Translations under genes and position numbers: made by a program | The notes under the pieces: model-generated | What the model saw: the letters and a program-made list of their open reading frames with translations, nothing else | Told to the model about the DNA's origin: nothing | Database searches by the model: none | NCBI GenBank assembly: GCA_034436555.1 | Contig: DAOTUU010000052.1 | Location: forward strand, 1 to 64,000 | Reading direction: 5' to 3' | Length of the DNA: 64,000 bases | Origin: JAFMJV01 sp034436555 | Lineage (GTDB): Bacteria; Chloroflexota; Limnocylindria; Limnocylindrales; CSP1-4 | Part shown: positions 52,355 to 60,128 of the stretch, piece after piece | Layout: the number at the start of each line of letters is the position of its first letter | Numbering within the stretch: position 1 is the stretch's first letter

Positions 52355-53709
52355 CGGGTCGCTCCTTCCAGTTCCGGGACCTCGCCCGGCCGGAACAGCG
52401 TCCCGGTCAGGTCGGACAAGGCCATCTCCAACGCCTCGCCGAACACGCGCACGCGCGCCCGGCGCAGCCTCACCAGGAACGGGCGCAGCTGCGCCGTCCC
52501 GTCGGTCTCCAGGCGACCGTCGCGGATCAGGTCCGCGAGCCGTGCGATCGCCTGGGCTCCCAGCTCGAACGCCGCGAGCCAGGGCCGGCACTCCTCGATG
52601 AGCGCCGGGTTCGCCACCGGGCCGCGCAGCAGGTGGTCCGCGGCGTCCAGCAGCCGGCGTGCGAGCACCGCCAGGTCCGCGGCGGCACCCGCCGCATCCC
52701 CCCGATCCAGGGCGAACCCCGCCCGCTGGAGCGTGCCGTTGACGAGCGGCGCATCGTCGGTGGCCAGACACGAGGAGCGCACGTTGTCCGCGAACAGCGC
52801 GAACGCCGCCGCGTCTGCCTCCCCGGCCACATCCCGGATGGCGCGCGCCCAGCTCGCCTCCGGGTCGTAGCCTGCGGGATCGCGCAGGTAGTCCGCGATC
52901 GTGGCGAACGGGATGAGCGACGCCTGGAACAGCTCCATGCCGTTCGCGACGATGCCGGTGGCGCTGCGCCACAGCTCCGGGTCACGGCCGCGGTATGGCC
53001 CGATGTGCAGTTCGTAGCCCATCGCCACGTCGTTGACCGGGTAGTTGTCCCAGTACGTGGGCGGGCGGTCCGCGGTGCGCGTGAACACGGAGGCGTCGGC
53101 CAGGTCCAGCACGTGCGAGCAGATCTCGCGACCCGTCCAGAAGAGGTCGATGCGCCGGTCGATGGCGCGGCCGAGGGCCGTCAGGTACGGCTCGGTGCCC
53201 CGCCCCCAGTACGTGGTGGGACAGACGATGAGCCCGACCTCTCGCGGGAGACCGGCGAAGGCATCCTCGACCAGCGCGATGTGGGCGTCGACGAGGCCGG
53301 CGAAGGCGGCGCGATCCTCCGCGTGCTGGAGCGCCGCGGGGATGTCATCCAGGAGCAGCCCGATGCGACCCGCGCCGAGCGCGATGACCGAGGCGATCTT
53401 GGCCCGCAGGGCCGCCCTGTCATCAGCCGAGGAGTAGCGGATGGACAGGCCCGGCGAGATGCACCACGCGAACGTCATGCCTCGGGCGCGGCAGCGCTTC
53501 GCGAGCTCGGAGATGCGGGCGAGGGCGGTGCCGTCGTACGCCTCCCGCCAGCGCGACCGCAGGAGCGGGTCGTCCTTCGGCCCGTACATGAACGTGTTCA
53601 TGCCCCGGTCCGCCAGGAAGTCCACCAGCACCAGGCGCTGCTCGTGGCTCCAGGGCCGGCCGTAATACCCCTCGATGACGCCCCGGATGGCGAACGGCGG
53701 GGTGGTCAT
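52351..53709 (-). CDS. GH84-type beta-N-acetylglucosaminidase
   Basis: 452-residue glycoside hydrolase of family GH84 (hyaluronidase/OGA-type, substrate-assisted). RGVIEGYYGRPW at residues 9-20 is the family signature and LLLDDIP contains the catalytic Asp121-Asp122 pair. CISPGLSIRYSS and MYGPKDDPLLRSRWRE line the pocket. No signal peptide, so it should act in the cytoplasm on imported GlcNAc-containing saccharides or glycoconjugates. The C-terminal third is helical. Coupled by ATGA overlaps to the SIS gene upstream and SBP gene downstream. Confidence 0.92.
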   Translation of the reverse strand: MTTPPFAIRGVIEGYYGRPWSHEQRLVLVDFLADRGMNTFMYGPKDDPLLRSRWREAYDGTALARISELAKRCRARGMTFAWCISPGLSIRYSSADDRAALRAKIASVIALGAGRIGLLLDDIPAALQHAEDRAAFAGLVDAHIALVEDAFAGLPREVGLIVCPTTYWGRGTEPYLTALGRAIDRRIDLFWTGREICSHVLDLADASVFTRTADRPPTYWDNYPVNDVAMGYELHIGPYRGRDPELWRSATGIVANGMELFQASLIPFATIADYLRDPAGYDPEASWARAIRDVAGEADAAAFALFADNVRSSCLATDDAPLVNGTLQRAGFALDRGDAAGAAADLAVLARRLLDAADHLLRGPVANPALIEECRPWLAAFELGAQAIARLADLIRDGRLETDGTAQLRPFLVRLRRARVRVFGEALEMALSDLTGTLFRPGEVPELEGATR

Positions 53710-54449
53710 CTCGCCGCGGCCTCCGCCCGCTCGTTCGCCGCGTCGCCCGCTGCGAGATTGCTGCTCAGGTACACCTGTGGGGTCACGCCCCGGGCGATGA
53801 GCTGCTCCACCGCCTCCGCCACGAGGGCGTTCACGATCGCGGCGCCGGCCACCGTGGACGTGGGTCCCACGCGTCCCGGCAGGCCCTCGATGTCCACCGC
53901 CGCGTCCCCCGGCACGCCGCCGTTGTCGATGACCACGTCCACCAGGTCGTGGAGCCGCGGACCGCCGGGGTCGCGTCCCGCGGCGCTGCGGGCGTGGCGC
54001 AGGCTCGTGATGCCGATGGTCCGGACGCCGCGCTCGCGGGCCAGGCGCGCGAACTCCGTGATGGTCGCGTTGCCGCCCGAGTTCGACGCGATGATGAGCG
54101 CGTCCCCGGCCGCGACCGGGTGCTCGTCGAGGACGGCCGCGGCCACGCCCGACAGCCGCTCCAGGGCGGTCGCGAGCCGCGCGCCGTCGTGGAGGGTCAC
54201 GCCGTCGAACAGGATCGGCCGGGCGCGCACGAGGCCGCCGGCGCGGTGGAACAGCTCCTCCGCGAGCATGTGGGAGTGGCCCGTCCCGAACGCCCACAGC
54301 CCGTGGCCCTCGGCGAGCGCGTCCGCGATGAGCGCTGCGCCTGCCGCGATCGACGGCCAGCCCTCGTCCAGCAGCCGCTCCACCGCGGCCTGCGCCTCCG
54401 CCAGGTACCGCTGGCCCGCCGTCCGGTCGCCCGCGCCCATCCCGCTCAC
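53706..54449 (-). CDS. SIS-domain (phosphosugar-binding) protein
   Basis: 247-residue single-SIS protein. The fold is marked by LWAFGTGHSHMLAEELFHRAGG, ALIIASNSGGNATITEFARLA and VRTIGITSLRHARSA. The long insert after that and the C-terminal TPQVYLSSNL match SIS proteins found next to NagK-like kinases. It may isomerise, deaminate or sense GlcNAc-phosphate; enzymatic role is uncertain. GTG 54449 is chosen because it overlaps the kinase stop (GTGA) and has GGAGG 8 nt upstream; ATG 54440 and 54464 are alternatives. Confidence 0.85.
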   Translation of the reverse strand: MSGMGAGDRTAGQRYLAEAQAAVERLLDEGWPSIAAGAALIADALAEGHGLWAFGTGHSHMLAEELFHRAGGLVRARPILFDGVTLHDGARLATALERLSGVAAAVLDEHPVAAGDALIIASNSGGNATITEFARLARERGVRTIGITSLRHARSAAGRDPGGPRLHDLVDVVIDNGGVPGDAAVDIEGLPGRVGPTSTVAGAAIVNALVAEAVEQLIARGVTPQVYLSSNLAAGDAANERAEAAAR

Positions 54450-55393
54450 CCGTCCCTCCTCCACGTGGTCACGAACGGCGCGTACCGTCCGGGGTCCGGC
54501 GCCGCCCCCAGGGCCAGCGCCCCGTGCAGGGGCGTGCCATCCGCGTCCCTCGTCGTGACACCCGGCAGGGTCGTGGCGACCGCCCGATCCAGGCGCCGGC
54601 GCAGCAGCGAGGCCTCGCCGAGCAGTCTTCCGCCCACTGCCACCGGGACCGGCGCGCCGTCCGCACCCTGTCCGGCGACCGCCGCGCCCGCCCCGATGAG
54701 CTCGGTCAGCTCCTGGACGGCCGCCGCGACGACCCGGTCTGCGACCTCGTCGCCCGCGGCCGCGGCCGCCAGCACGTCCGGCGCGGCCTGGGCGATCGCG
54801 TTCACCGGGCGCGGCAGCGCGTGGATGCGCGCGGACAGGTCGTCCGGGCCATCGAAGCGCTCGGAGATGGGCGCCGTGAGCGCGGTGCCGGGACCGCGTC
54901 CGTCGGCGGCCCGCAGCACGGCGCGGATGCCCTCCCGCCCGATCCAGTACCCGCCGCCCTCATCGCCCAGCAGGAACCCGTGTCCGCCCAGGATGCGGGC
55001 CGGGACCGCCGGGTCGGCCGGCATGGCCAGGCAGGCCACGCCGGTCCCCGCGATGACGCTCACGCCCCACCCCATGGACAGCGCGCCGGCGTGGGTCGTG
55101 ACCGCGTCGTCGCACAGCCACACCTCGTCGGCACGCACGGCGTCCCCGACCGCCCTGGTCAGTCGTGCCTGGTCCGCGGGCGCCGCGGGTGCCGTGGTCA
55201 GGCCCAGCACGACCCGCTCCGTGTCCGGCGACCCGAGGGTGCGCCAGCCTCGGATGACCGCGTCGATCACGGCGCCCACCACGTCGCCCTCCTGGCGGCT
55301 GACACCGTCGACCTGGGCCGGCACGCCAGCCAGGCTGTGTGCGATCCGGATGGCCGACTGGCCGCCGTCCACCGCGAGCACGCGACCCTCCAT
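54446..55393 (-). CDS. BadF/NagK-like N-acetylglucosamine kinase
   Basis: 315-residue ASKHA-fold kinase. LAVDGGQSAIRIAH is phosphate-1, SVIAGTGVACLAM phosphate-2, and GGHGFLLGDEGGGYWIG is the hallmark of BadF/BcrA and eukaryotic-type NagK GlcNAc kinases; PVAVGGRLLGEASLL is the adenosine motif. Expected reaction: GlcNAc + ATP to GlcNAc-6-phosphate in the cytosol. First enzyme gene after the GntR regulator (7-bp gap). No nagA or nagB is present in the window. Confidence 0.88.
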   Translation of the reverse strand: MEGRVLAVDGGQSAIRIAHSLAGVPAQVDGVSRQEGDVVGAVIDAVIRGWRTLGSPDTERVVLGLTTAPAAPADQARLTRAVGDAVRADEVWLCDDAVTTHAGALSMGWGVSVIAGTGVACLAMPADPAVPARILGGHGFLLGDEGGGYWIGREGIRAVLRAADGRGPGTALTAPISERFDGPDDLSARIHALPRPVNAIAQAAPDVLAAAAAGDEVADRVVAAAVQELTELIGAGAAVAGQGADGAPVPVAVGGRLLGEASLLRRRLDRAVATTLPGVTTRDADGTPLHGALALGAAPDPGRYAPFVTTWRRDG

Positions 55394-55400
55394 CTGCGGC

Positions 55401-56165
55401 TCACCCCGCCCGCCGGACCTGGGCGCCGGTCGTGGCCATCGCCGCAGGGGCGAGCCCGGGCCCGGTCACCTCGGCGCTCAGCTGGTAGCGATCGCCGCGG
55501 TAGGTGCAGTCGGCGGTCATCACGACCCGACCGCGGGCGTCCAGGTCGGTCATCCGCAGGCGGAGACAGGCCTGTCCCTCGGCGATCGCGAGCAGCCGGC
55601 GCGTCGGCTCGTCCGGGAGCACCGGCTCGATGGTCACGCGCGCGGCCGTCGGCACGATCCGGTAGCGCGTCGCGAGCAGCGCGTAGAGGGAACCGCCCAG
55701 GTCATCGGGCGCCAGGTCGGGCACGGACGCGGCGGGCAGGCAGACGCTCTCCACGGCCATCGGCTCGCCGCTGCCCGTGCGCAGCCGCGTCAACGACACG
55801 ACGGGGGTCCCCGGCGACACGCACAGGCCGGCGGCGGTCGAGTCGTCCGCAGGCCCGCGCGCGAACGCGAGGAGGCGGGCACCCGCGACCAGGCCCCGGT
55901 CGTGCATGTCCTGGGTGAACGAGGTGAGGCCCAGGAACCGCACGATGGCGCGGGGCGCCACATAGGTCCCAGAGCCGTGGCGGCGGGCGACGAGGCCCTC
56001 GGCGACGAGTGCGTCCGCGGCGTGGCGGACCGTCATCCGCGCCGCACCGAAGCGGCCCGCCAGGTCCCGCTCGGACGGCAGGCGGTCACCCGGGCGCGCC
56101 TCGGCTACGAGCGCTCGGAGGTGGGCGCGCATCGACTGCCGGGAGACCTCGGTTCCGCTCGACAT
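55401..56165 (-). CDS. GntR/HutC-family regulator (DasR/NagR-like)
   Basis: 254 residues from ATG 56165. Winged helix at about 10-70 (PGDRLPSERDLAGRFGAARM, then TVRHAADALVAEGLVARRHG) and a UTRA effector domain (FTQDMHDRGLVAGARLLAFA, VVSLTRLRTGSGEPMAVESV). UTRA regulators of this type sense phosphosugars; context suggests GlcN-6-P or GlcNAc-6-P. The promoter is leaderless (-10 TACAGT 8 bp before ATG) and surrounded by TGGTC/GACCA sites, implying autoregulation. An upstream ATG (56195) would lie before the -10. Confidence 0.9.
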   Translation of the reverse strand: MSSGTEVSRQSMRAHLRALVAEARPGDRLPSERDLAGRFGAARMTVRHAADALVAEGLVARRHGSGTYVAPRAIVRFLGLTSFTQDMHDRGLVAGARLLAFARGPADDSTAAGLCVSPGTPVVSLTRLRTGSGEPMAVESVCLPAASVPDLAPDDLGGSLYALLATRYRIVPTAARVTIEPVLPDEPTRRLLAIAEGQACLRLRMTDLDARGRVVMTADCTYRGDRYQLSAEVTGPGLAPAAMATTGAQVRRAG

Positions 56166-56173
56166 GGTCCGGC

Positions 56174-56202
56174 ACTGTAGCGGTCCAATGGTCATCGTGC
56201 AA
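56174..56202 (-). promoter_or_regulatory. Leaderless promoter of GntR and amino-sugar operon
   Basis: Minus-strand -35 TTGCAC (56202-56197), 17-bp spacer, -10 TACAGT (56179-56174), then 8 bp to ATG 56165. The spacing places transcription start at or beside the start codon. Confidence 0.65.
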
Positions 56203-56254
56203 GGTCAGCCGTGGACCACTTCGATGGTCACACGGGGCCCGCACGTAGACCACT
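56182..56254. promoter_or_regulatory. Cluster of DasR/NagR-like TGGTC/GACCA half-sites
   Basis: GGTCCAATGGTC (56182-56193), AAGGTC (56201-56206), GTGGACCACT (56211-56220), ATGGTCAC (56224-56231) and GTAGACCACT (56245-56254). TAGACCACT equals the right half of the DasR consensus ACTGGTCTAGACCACT. Sites overlap or flank the -35. Confidence 0.5.
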
Positions 56255-56268
56255 CGGCACGAGACGGA

Positions 56269-56862
56269 TCAGCCGAGCGACATCGCCATGACCAGTTCCT
56301 CGGGCTTCTGCTGGACGGCACGGAAGCCGAGGTGGCCGTAGAACCCGATCGCGTTCGCGTTGGTCGGGTCCACCCCCAGGTGCACTCCGCGCACCGCCCT
56401 TCCGCGCAGGTCCAGAAGCACCCGGTCGACGAGCTCCCGACCCAGCCCCAGGCCGCGCACATGAGCCAGAAGGTCGATGTGCAGATGCGCGGGAAAGGCT
56501 CGCGCGACCTCGGGGTCGGCTCGCTCCGGGTGGTGGATCAGGCGCACCAGCGATGCGTCGGGAGAATCGTCGTCGCGCGGCGGGTGGCGCGCCCGGAGCG
56601 GCGGCCACCAGTGGCGCTCGGCCCAGGCCTCGAGGTCGAGGGTGTCATCGGTGGACAGGAGGTAGCCGGCGACGCCCTCCGCGTCCGCGACGACGAGCTG
56701 GGTGCCCCGGCCGATGGCGAGATAGGGCCCCACGTACACGTGGCCCAGGAGGTCCGGATCGGCGAACAGACCAGTCGCGTCGCGCCCGGCGTCGCCGGTC
56801 CGCAGGCAGACGCGATAGGCGCCGGGGAGGTCGGCCAGGCCGGCCGGTTCGATGGTGGTCAC
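56269..56862 (-). CDS. GNAT N-acetyltransferase
   Basis: About 197-residue GNAT enzyme. LHIDLLAHVRGLGLGRELVD contains the acetyl-CoA pyrophosphate loop (Q/RxxGxG/A as RGLGLGR) and VHLGVDPTNANAIGFYGHLGF is the C-terminal motif B. The length and order resemble the OGA-associated acetyltransferase-like domain family, which is interesting next to a GH84 operon, though acceptor is unknown. GTG 56862 is preferred: a TACCCT element (56874-56869) ends 6 bp upstream, giving a leaderless transcript; GTG 56868 is the alternative. Confidence 0.85.
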   Translation of the reverse strand: MTTIEPAGLADLPGAYRVCLRTGDAGRDATGLFADPDLLGHVYVGPYLAIGRGTQLVVADAEGVAGYLLSTDDTLDLEAWAERHWWPPLRARHPPRDDDSPDASLVRLIHHPERADPEVARAFPAHLHIDLLAHVRGLGLGRELVDRVLLDLRGRAVRGVHLGVDPTNANAIGFYGHLGFRAVQQKPEELVMAMSLG

Positions 56863-56949
56863 GTGCACAGGGTAGCCACTCGCCCGAACGACGGACCGGC
56901 CGGCGGCCGACGGACCGGCCGGCGGGAGGCGCACCTCCCCTGGGACGGG

Positions 56950-58818
56950 TCAGGATGCGCCGTTCGCGCCTCCCGCCATCAGCGCCCACAGCTGCTCGGC
57001 GTCCATGTGTCGCACCGGACCGTCATAAGCCACCCGTCCCAGGTTCAGGACGACGATCCGGTCCGCGATGCCTCGGACGGTGGCCAGGTCGTGGGTGACG
57101 AGGATCACGCCCGTGCCGGAGGCGGCGATGGAGCGGATGAGGCGGATGACCTGTGCCGTCTGCTTGACACCGAGGGCGGCCGTCGGCTCGTCGAGACAGA
57201 TGAGCCTGACGTGCTCGCCCAGTGCGCGGGCGATGGCCACGGACTGCCGCTGGCCGCCGGACAGCGATCGGACCAGGACGTTGGTGTCTCGGAGCGTGAC
57301 ACCCAGCGCGGCGAGCTGCGTCCTGCACGCCTCAGCGGCCCGCCGATCGTCCCGCACCGGGAACAGGCCCAGCCATCGCCGGGTCGGCTCGCGGCCCAGC
57401 ATCATGTTGTGCACGACGCTCAGGTTCGGACACAGCGCGAGATCCTGGTAGACGGTCTCGACACCGTGCCTGCGGGCATCCTGGGGTCCGTGGAACGCGA
57501 CGGTCTCGCCGTCGAGCGTCATCGAGCCCGCGTCAGGCATGATGGCGCCCGAGATGATCTTGACCAGGGTCGACTTGCCCGCCCCGTTGTCACCCAGGAG
57601 GCACACCACCTCCCCGGGCCTGACGCTGAAACTGGCGCTCTCGAGGGCCGTGAGCGCACCGTAGGCCTTGCCGGCGTCGACGATGGCGAATCGCGGGGGG
57701 TCGCCTGCGGACCCACGGCCATCGGCGCCATCGCGCGGTTCGCCGGATGCCTCCGCCGCGACTGCCTGCGCGGTGGTGACGGCGGAGCCGGCGGCCTGGG
57801 CGGCGTGGGCGCGGCGTCCTCGCACGCCGACCATGACCTGGTCGGCGACGAGCGCGAGCAGCAGCATCGCGCCCACCGCGATGGACTGCCACCACGATTG
57901 CAGTCCCACGAAGATGAGACCGGCGTTGAGGATGCCGATGGTGATCACGCCGATGGCGATGCCGAGCGGGCGGCCGGCACCCCCGGTGAAGGCGACGCCG
58001 CCCAGGATGGCCGCGGTGAGCACGTCGAGCTCGAAGCGCACGCCGATGGTGGGCGTGATGCTGCCGAGTCGGCCGGCCGTGAGCACGGCGACCAGCCCGA
58101 TGAGCAGGCCGTTGACAGCGTAGAGCCCCACGATGATGCGCCCCACGGGCACGCCGCACAGCTCGGCCGCACGCCGATCGCCGCCGATGGCGTAGACCCG
58201 GAGGCCGGTCACGGTCCGGGTGAGCACGAAGGCGCCCACGATAAACACGCCGATCGCGATGAGCACGGAGTACTGGACGCCCAGGACCTTGCCCCGGCCG
58301 AGCTCGAGCAGGATCTCGGGGAACCCGTAGACCGCGACGCTGCTGATGACGTAGGCCATGCCGCCGTAGATCGCCAGCATCGCGAGTGTGACGATGAGCG
58401 GCGAGATGCTGAGCCTCCGGACCAGGATCCCGTTCACGAGCCCGAGGCCGAAGCCGAGCCCGAGGCCGGTGATGATGGCCAACAGCGGCTCCTGTGTCGC
58501 GACCGCGACCTGGGCCACGATGATGCCGATGAAGGCGACCATGCTGCCGATGCTCAGGTCCACGTAGCCCGAGATGAGCAGCGCGGAGGTCCCCAGCACC
58601 GCAATCAGGATCGATGTCGAGTTGACACCGATCGTGATGAAGTTCTCGAGCCGGAAGAACGAGGGATTGAGGAGCGAGAACAGGACCACGAGCGCGACGG
58701 CGATCAGCGCAAGGCCCAGCCGACCCGATGCCTCGCCTGGCGCTCGTGCCCCGATGCGCAGTCCGCGCCCGCCGTCGGGCGGGGAGGCGGCTCCGGCGCG
58801 CTCGCTCCCTGGTGTCAT
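56950..58818 (-). CDS. Fused ribose-type ABC permease and ATPase
   Basis: 622 residues. Residues about 30-340 are an RbsC/BPD_transp_2 permease (LISGYVDLSIGSMVAFIGII, RRAAELCGVPVGRIIVGLYA, AFTGGAGRPLGIAIG). After a Gly/Ala/Asp linker, residues about 385-620 form a single sugar-type ATPase domain: Walker A GDNGAGKST, signature RSLSGGQRQSV, Walker B LICLDEPTAALG, switch VTHDL. Normally RbsC is separate and RbsA has two tandem ATPase domains, so this is an atypical fusion with one half of RbsA. ATG 58818 follows AGGAG; 67 bp after the binding-protein stop. Confidence 0.93.
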   Translation of the reverse strand: MTPGSERAGAASPPDGGRGLRIGARAPGEASGRLGLALIAVALVVLFSLLNPSFFRLENFITIGVNSTSILIAVLGTSALLISGYVDLSIGSMVAFIGIIVAQVAVATQEPLLAIITGLGLGFGLGLVNGILVRRLSISPLIVTLAMLAIYGGMAYVISSVAVYGFPEILLELGRGKVLGVQYSVLIAIGVFIVGAFVLTRTVTGLRVYAIGGDRRAAELCGVPVGRIIVGLYAVNGLLIGLVAVLTAGRLGSITPTIGVRFELDVLTAAILGGVAFTGGAGRPLGIAIGVITIGILNAGLIFVGLQSWWQSIAVGAMLLLALVADQVMVGVRGRRAHAAQAAGSAVTTAQAVAAEASGEPRDGADGRGSAGDPPRFAIVDAGKAYGALTALESASFSVRPGEVVCLLGDNGAGKSTLVKIISGAIMPDAGSMTLDGETVAFHGPQDARRHGVETVYQDLALCPNLSVVHNMMLGREPTRRWLGLFPVRDDRRAAEACRTQLAALGVTLRDTNVLVRSLSGGQRQSVAIARALGEHVRLICLDEPTAALGVKQTAQVIRLIRSIAASGTGVILVTHDLATVRGIADRIVVLNLGRVAYDGPVRHMDAEQLWALMAGGANGAS

Positions 58819-58885
58819 GGACGACTCCTGGCGATCAGCCTGGTGGGGGCCGGCCGACGTGCACCGCCGGCCGACCCCCGGACCC

Positions 58886-60052
58886 CTACTTGGCTTCCGA
58901 GGACCAGGGGAAGTTCACGTACTGGTCGCGCGTGTCGTAGCAGATGTTGCCGTACATCTTGAGGTACGCGTCGCGTCGCGCGGGGTCCGCATACACGGCC
59001 GCCGGATCGGCCAGGTCGGCCTCGTACTGCGGCAGGTTCTCGTCGGTCAGGACGGTGGGCAGGATGTCCATCGCCTGGGGGATGCTCTTGCCGTCCAGCC
59101 AGTCGGCCGCGTGCTGGCCCATGGCGTAGCCGAAGACGGGGGAGGAGAGGGCGACGCTCGCCTTGTAGGGGCTGTCCGGCGTGCGGATGGCCGCCACCGC
59201 CTCGGGCTCCCCGTCGATGCCGCCCAGGAACTGGTCGGGGCGGGCCTTGCCGGCGGCCTCGAGCGCCGCGAGCGCGCCGAGCACGACCGTGTCCGCACCC
59301 AGCACCACGTCCACGTCCGGGTGGGCCTGGAGGATCGTGCTCATGGTCTCGAACCCGCCCTCCTTGTTGACCGGATCGGGGGTGACGTCCGCGACGATGG
59401 TCACGCCCGGCATCACCGACAGCACGTCGCGGAACGCCTGGAACCGCGGCGCCAGGAACTCGATCTGGTCCTGGGTGAGCAGCACCACGTTGGCCTTGCC
59501 GCCGAGGTGCTCGTCGATGTAGGTGGCCGCGAGGTCGGCGAGCCGCTTGCCGGTCTCGTACTGGGGCGCGTTGAGGAGCGAGGTGGCGGGCGGCGGCACG
59601 ATGGTGCCGACATAGCCGCCGGACCAGATGACCTCCTGGAGGCTGCGGCTCAGCGAGGCGGGATCGACCGGCGCGGCGACCACCGCGCCGACCTTCGAGG
59701 CGAGCAGGAGCTGGACCTGCTCGACCATCTTGGCGGCATCGTTGTTGGCGAGGGCCCGACGATACTCGAGACCGCGGTCCGCGGCCGCCGAGGAGAGGCC
59801 ATGGTCGACGCCCTGCATGAACTCCCGCTCGTTGTCCTGGGCGAACGCGAGCACCCGCTCCAGGTCCGGGGGCGGCGTGCAGGCCGCGGCGGCGGGGTCG
59901 AACGGCGCGAAGACGGTCTGGGTGGTGATCCCCTGGGGCTCATCCTGGGCGGCCGCCGGCAGCGCCCCTCCCACGATCGCCATCGAGGCGAGCAGGACGG
60001 TCGTCGGCAGGGATGCTCGGCGGTTCCTGGCGTGTTGGCGGGTGATGGTCAT
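58886..60052 (-). CDS. Ribose-type sugar ABC transporter substrate-binding protein
   Basis: 388-residue periplasmic-binding protein type 1. Signal peptide ends ALPAAAQD without a lipobox. AFAQDNEREFMQGVDHGLSS, VGAVVAAPVDPASLSRSLQE, VVLGADTVVLGALAALEAAG and IDGEPEAVAAIRTPDSPYKA are typical CUT2 features (the ribose/rhamnose/autoinducer-2 group). Ligand unknown. ATG 60052 has GGAGG 6-8 nt upstream. Located between the SGNH hydrolase and the fused permease-ATPase. Confidence 0.9.
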   Translation of the reverse strand: MTITRQHARNRRASLPTTVLLASMAIVGGALPAAAQDEPQGITTQTVFAPFDPAAAACTPPPDLERVLAFAQDNEREFMQGVDHGLSSAAADRGLEYRRALANNDAAKMVEQVQLLLASKVGAVVAAPVDPASLSRSLQEVIWSGGYVGTIVPPPATSLLNAPQYETGKRLADLAATYIDEHLGGKANVVLLTQDQIEFLAPRFQAFRDVLSVMPGVTIVADVTPDPVNKEGGFETMSTILQAHPDVDVVLGADTVVLGALAALEAAGKARPDQFLGGIDGEPEAVAAIRTPDSPYKASVALSSPVFGYAMGQHAADWLDGKSIPQAMDILPTVLTDENLPQYEADLADPAAVYADPARRDAYLKMYGNICYDTRDQYVNFPWSSEAK

Positions 60053-60128
60053 CACGATCCTCCCTTGTTCGGCCGGACGCGGGCCGCTGCGCGTGGTGCT
60101 TGGTCGCCGCGGCAGGACCACGGCCGAC

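Noticed and set aside
53949..58962. Two very long plus-strand frames (743 and 932 residues)
   Set aside because: Shadow frames opposite the amino-sugar operon and the fused permease-ATPase; composition is Arg/His/Asp-rich and no motif is present.
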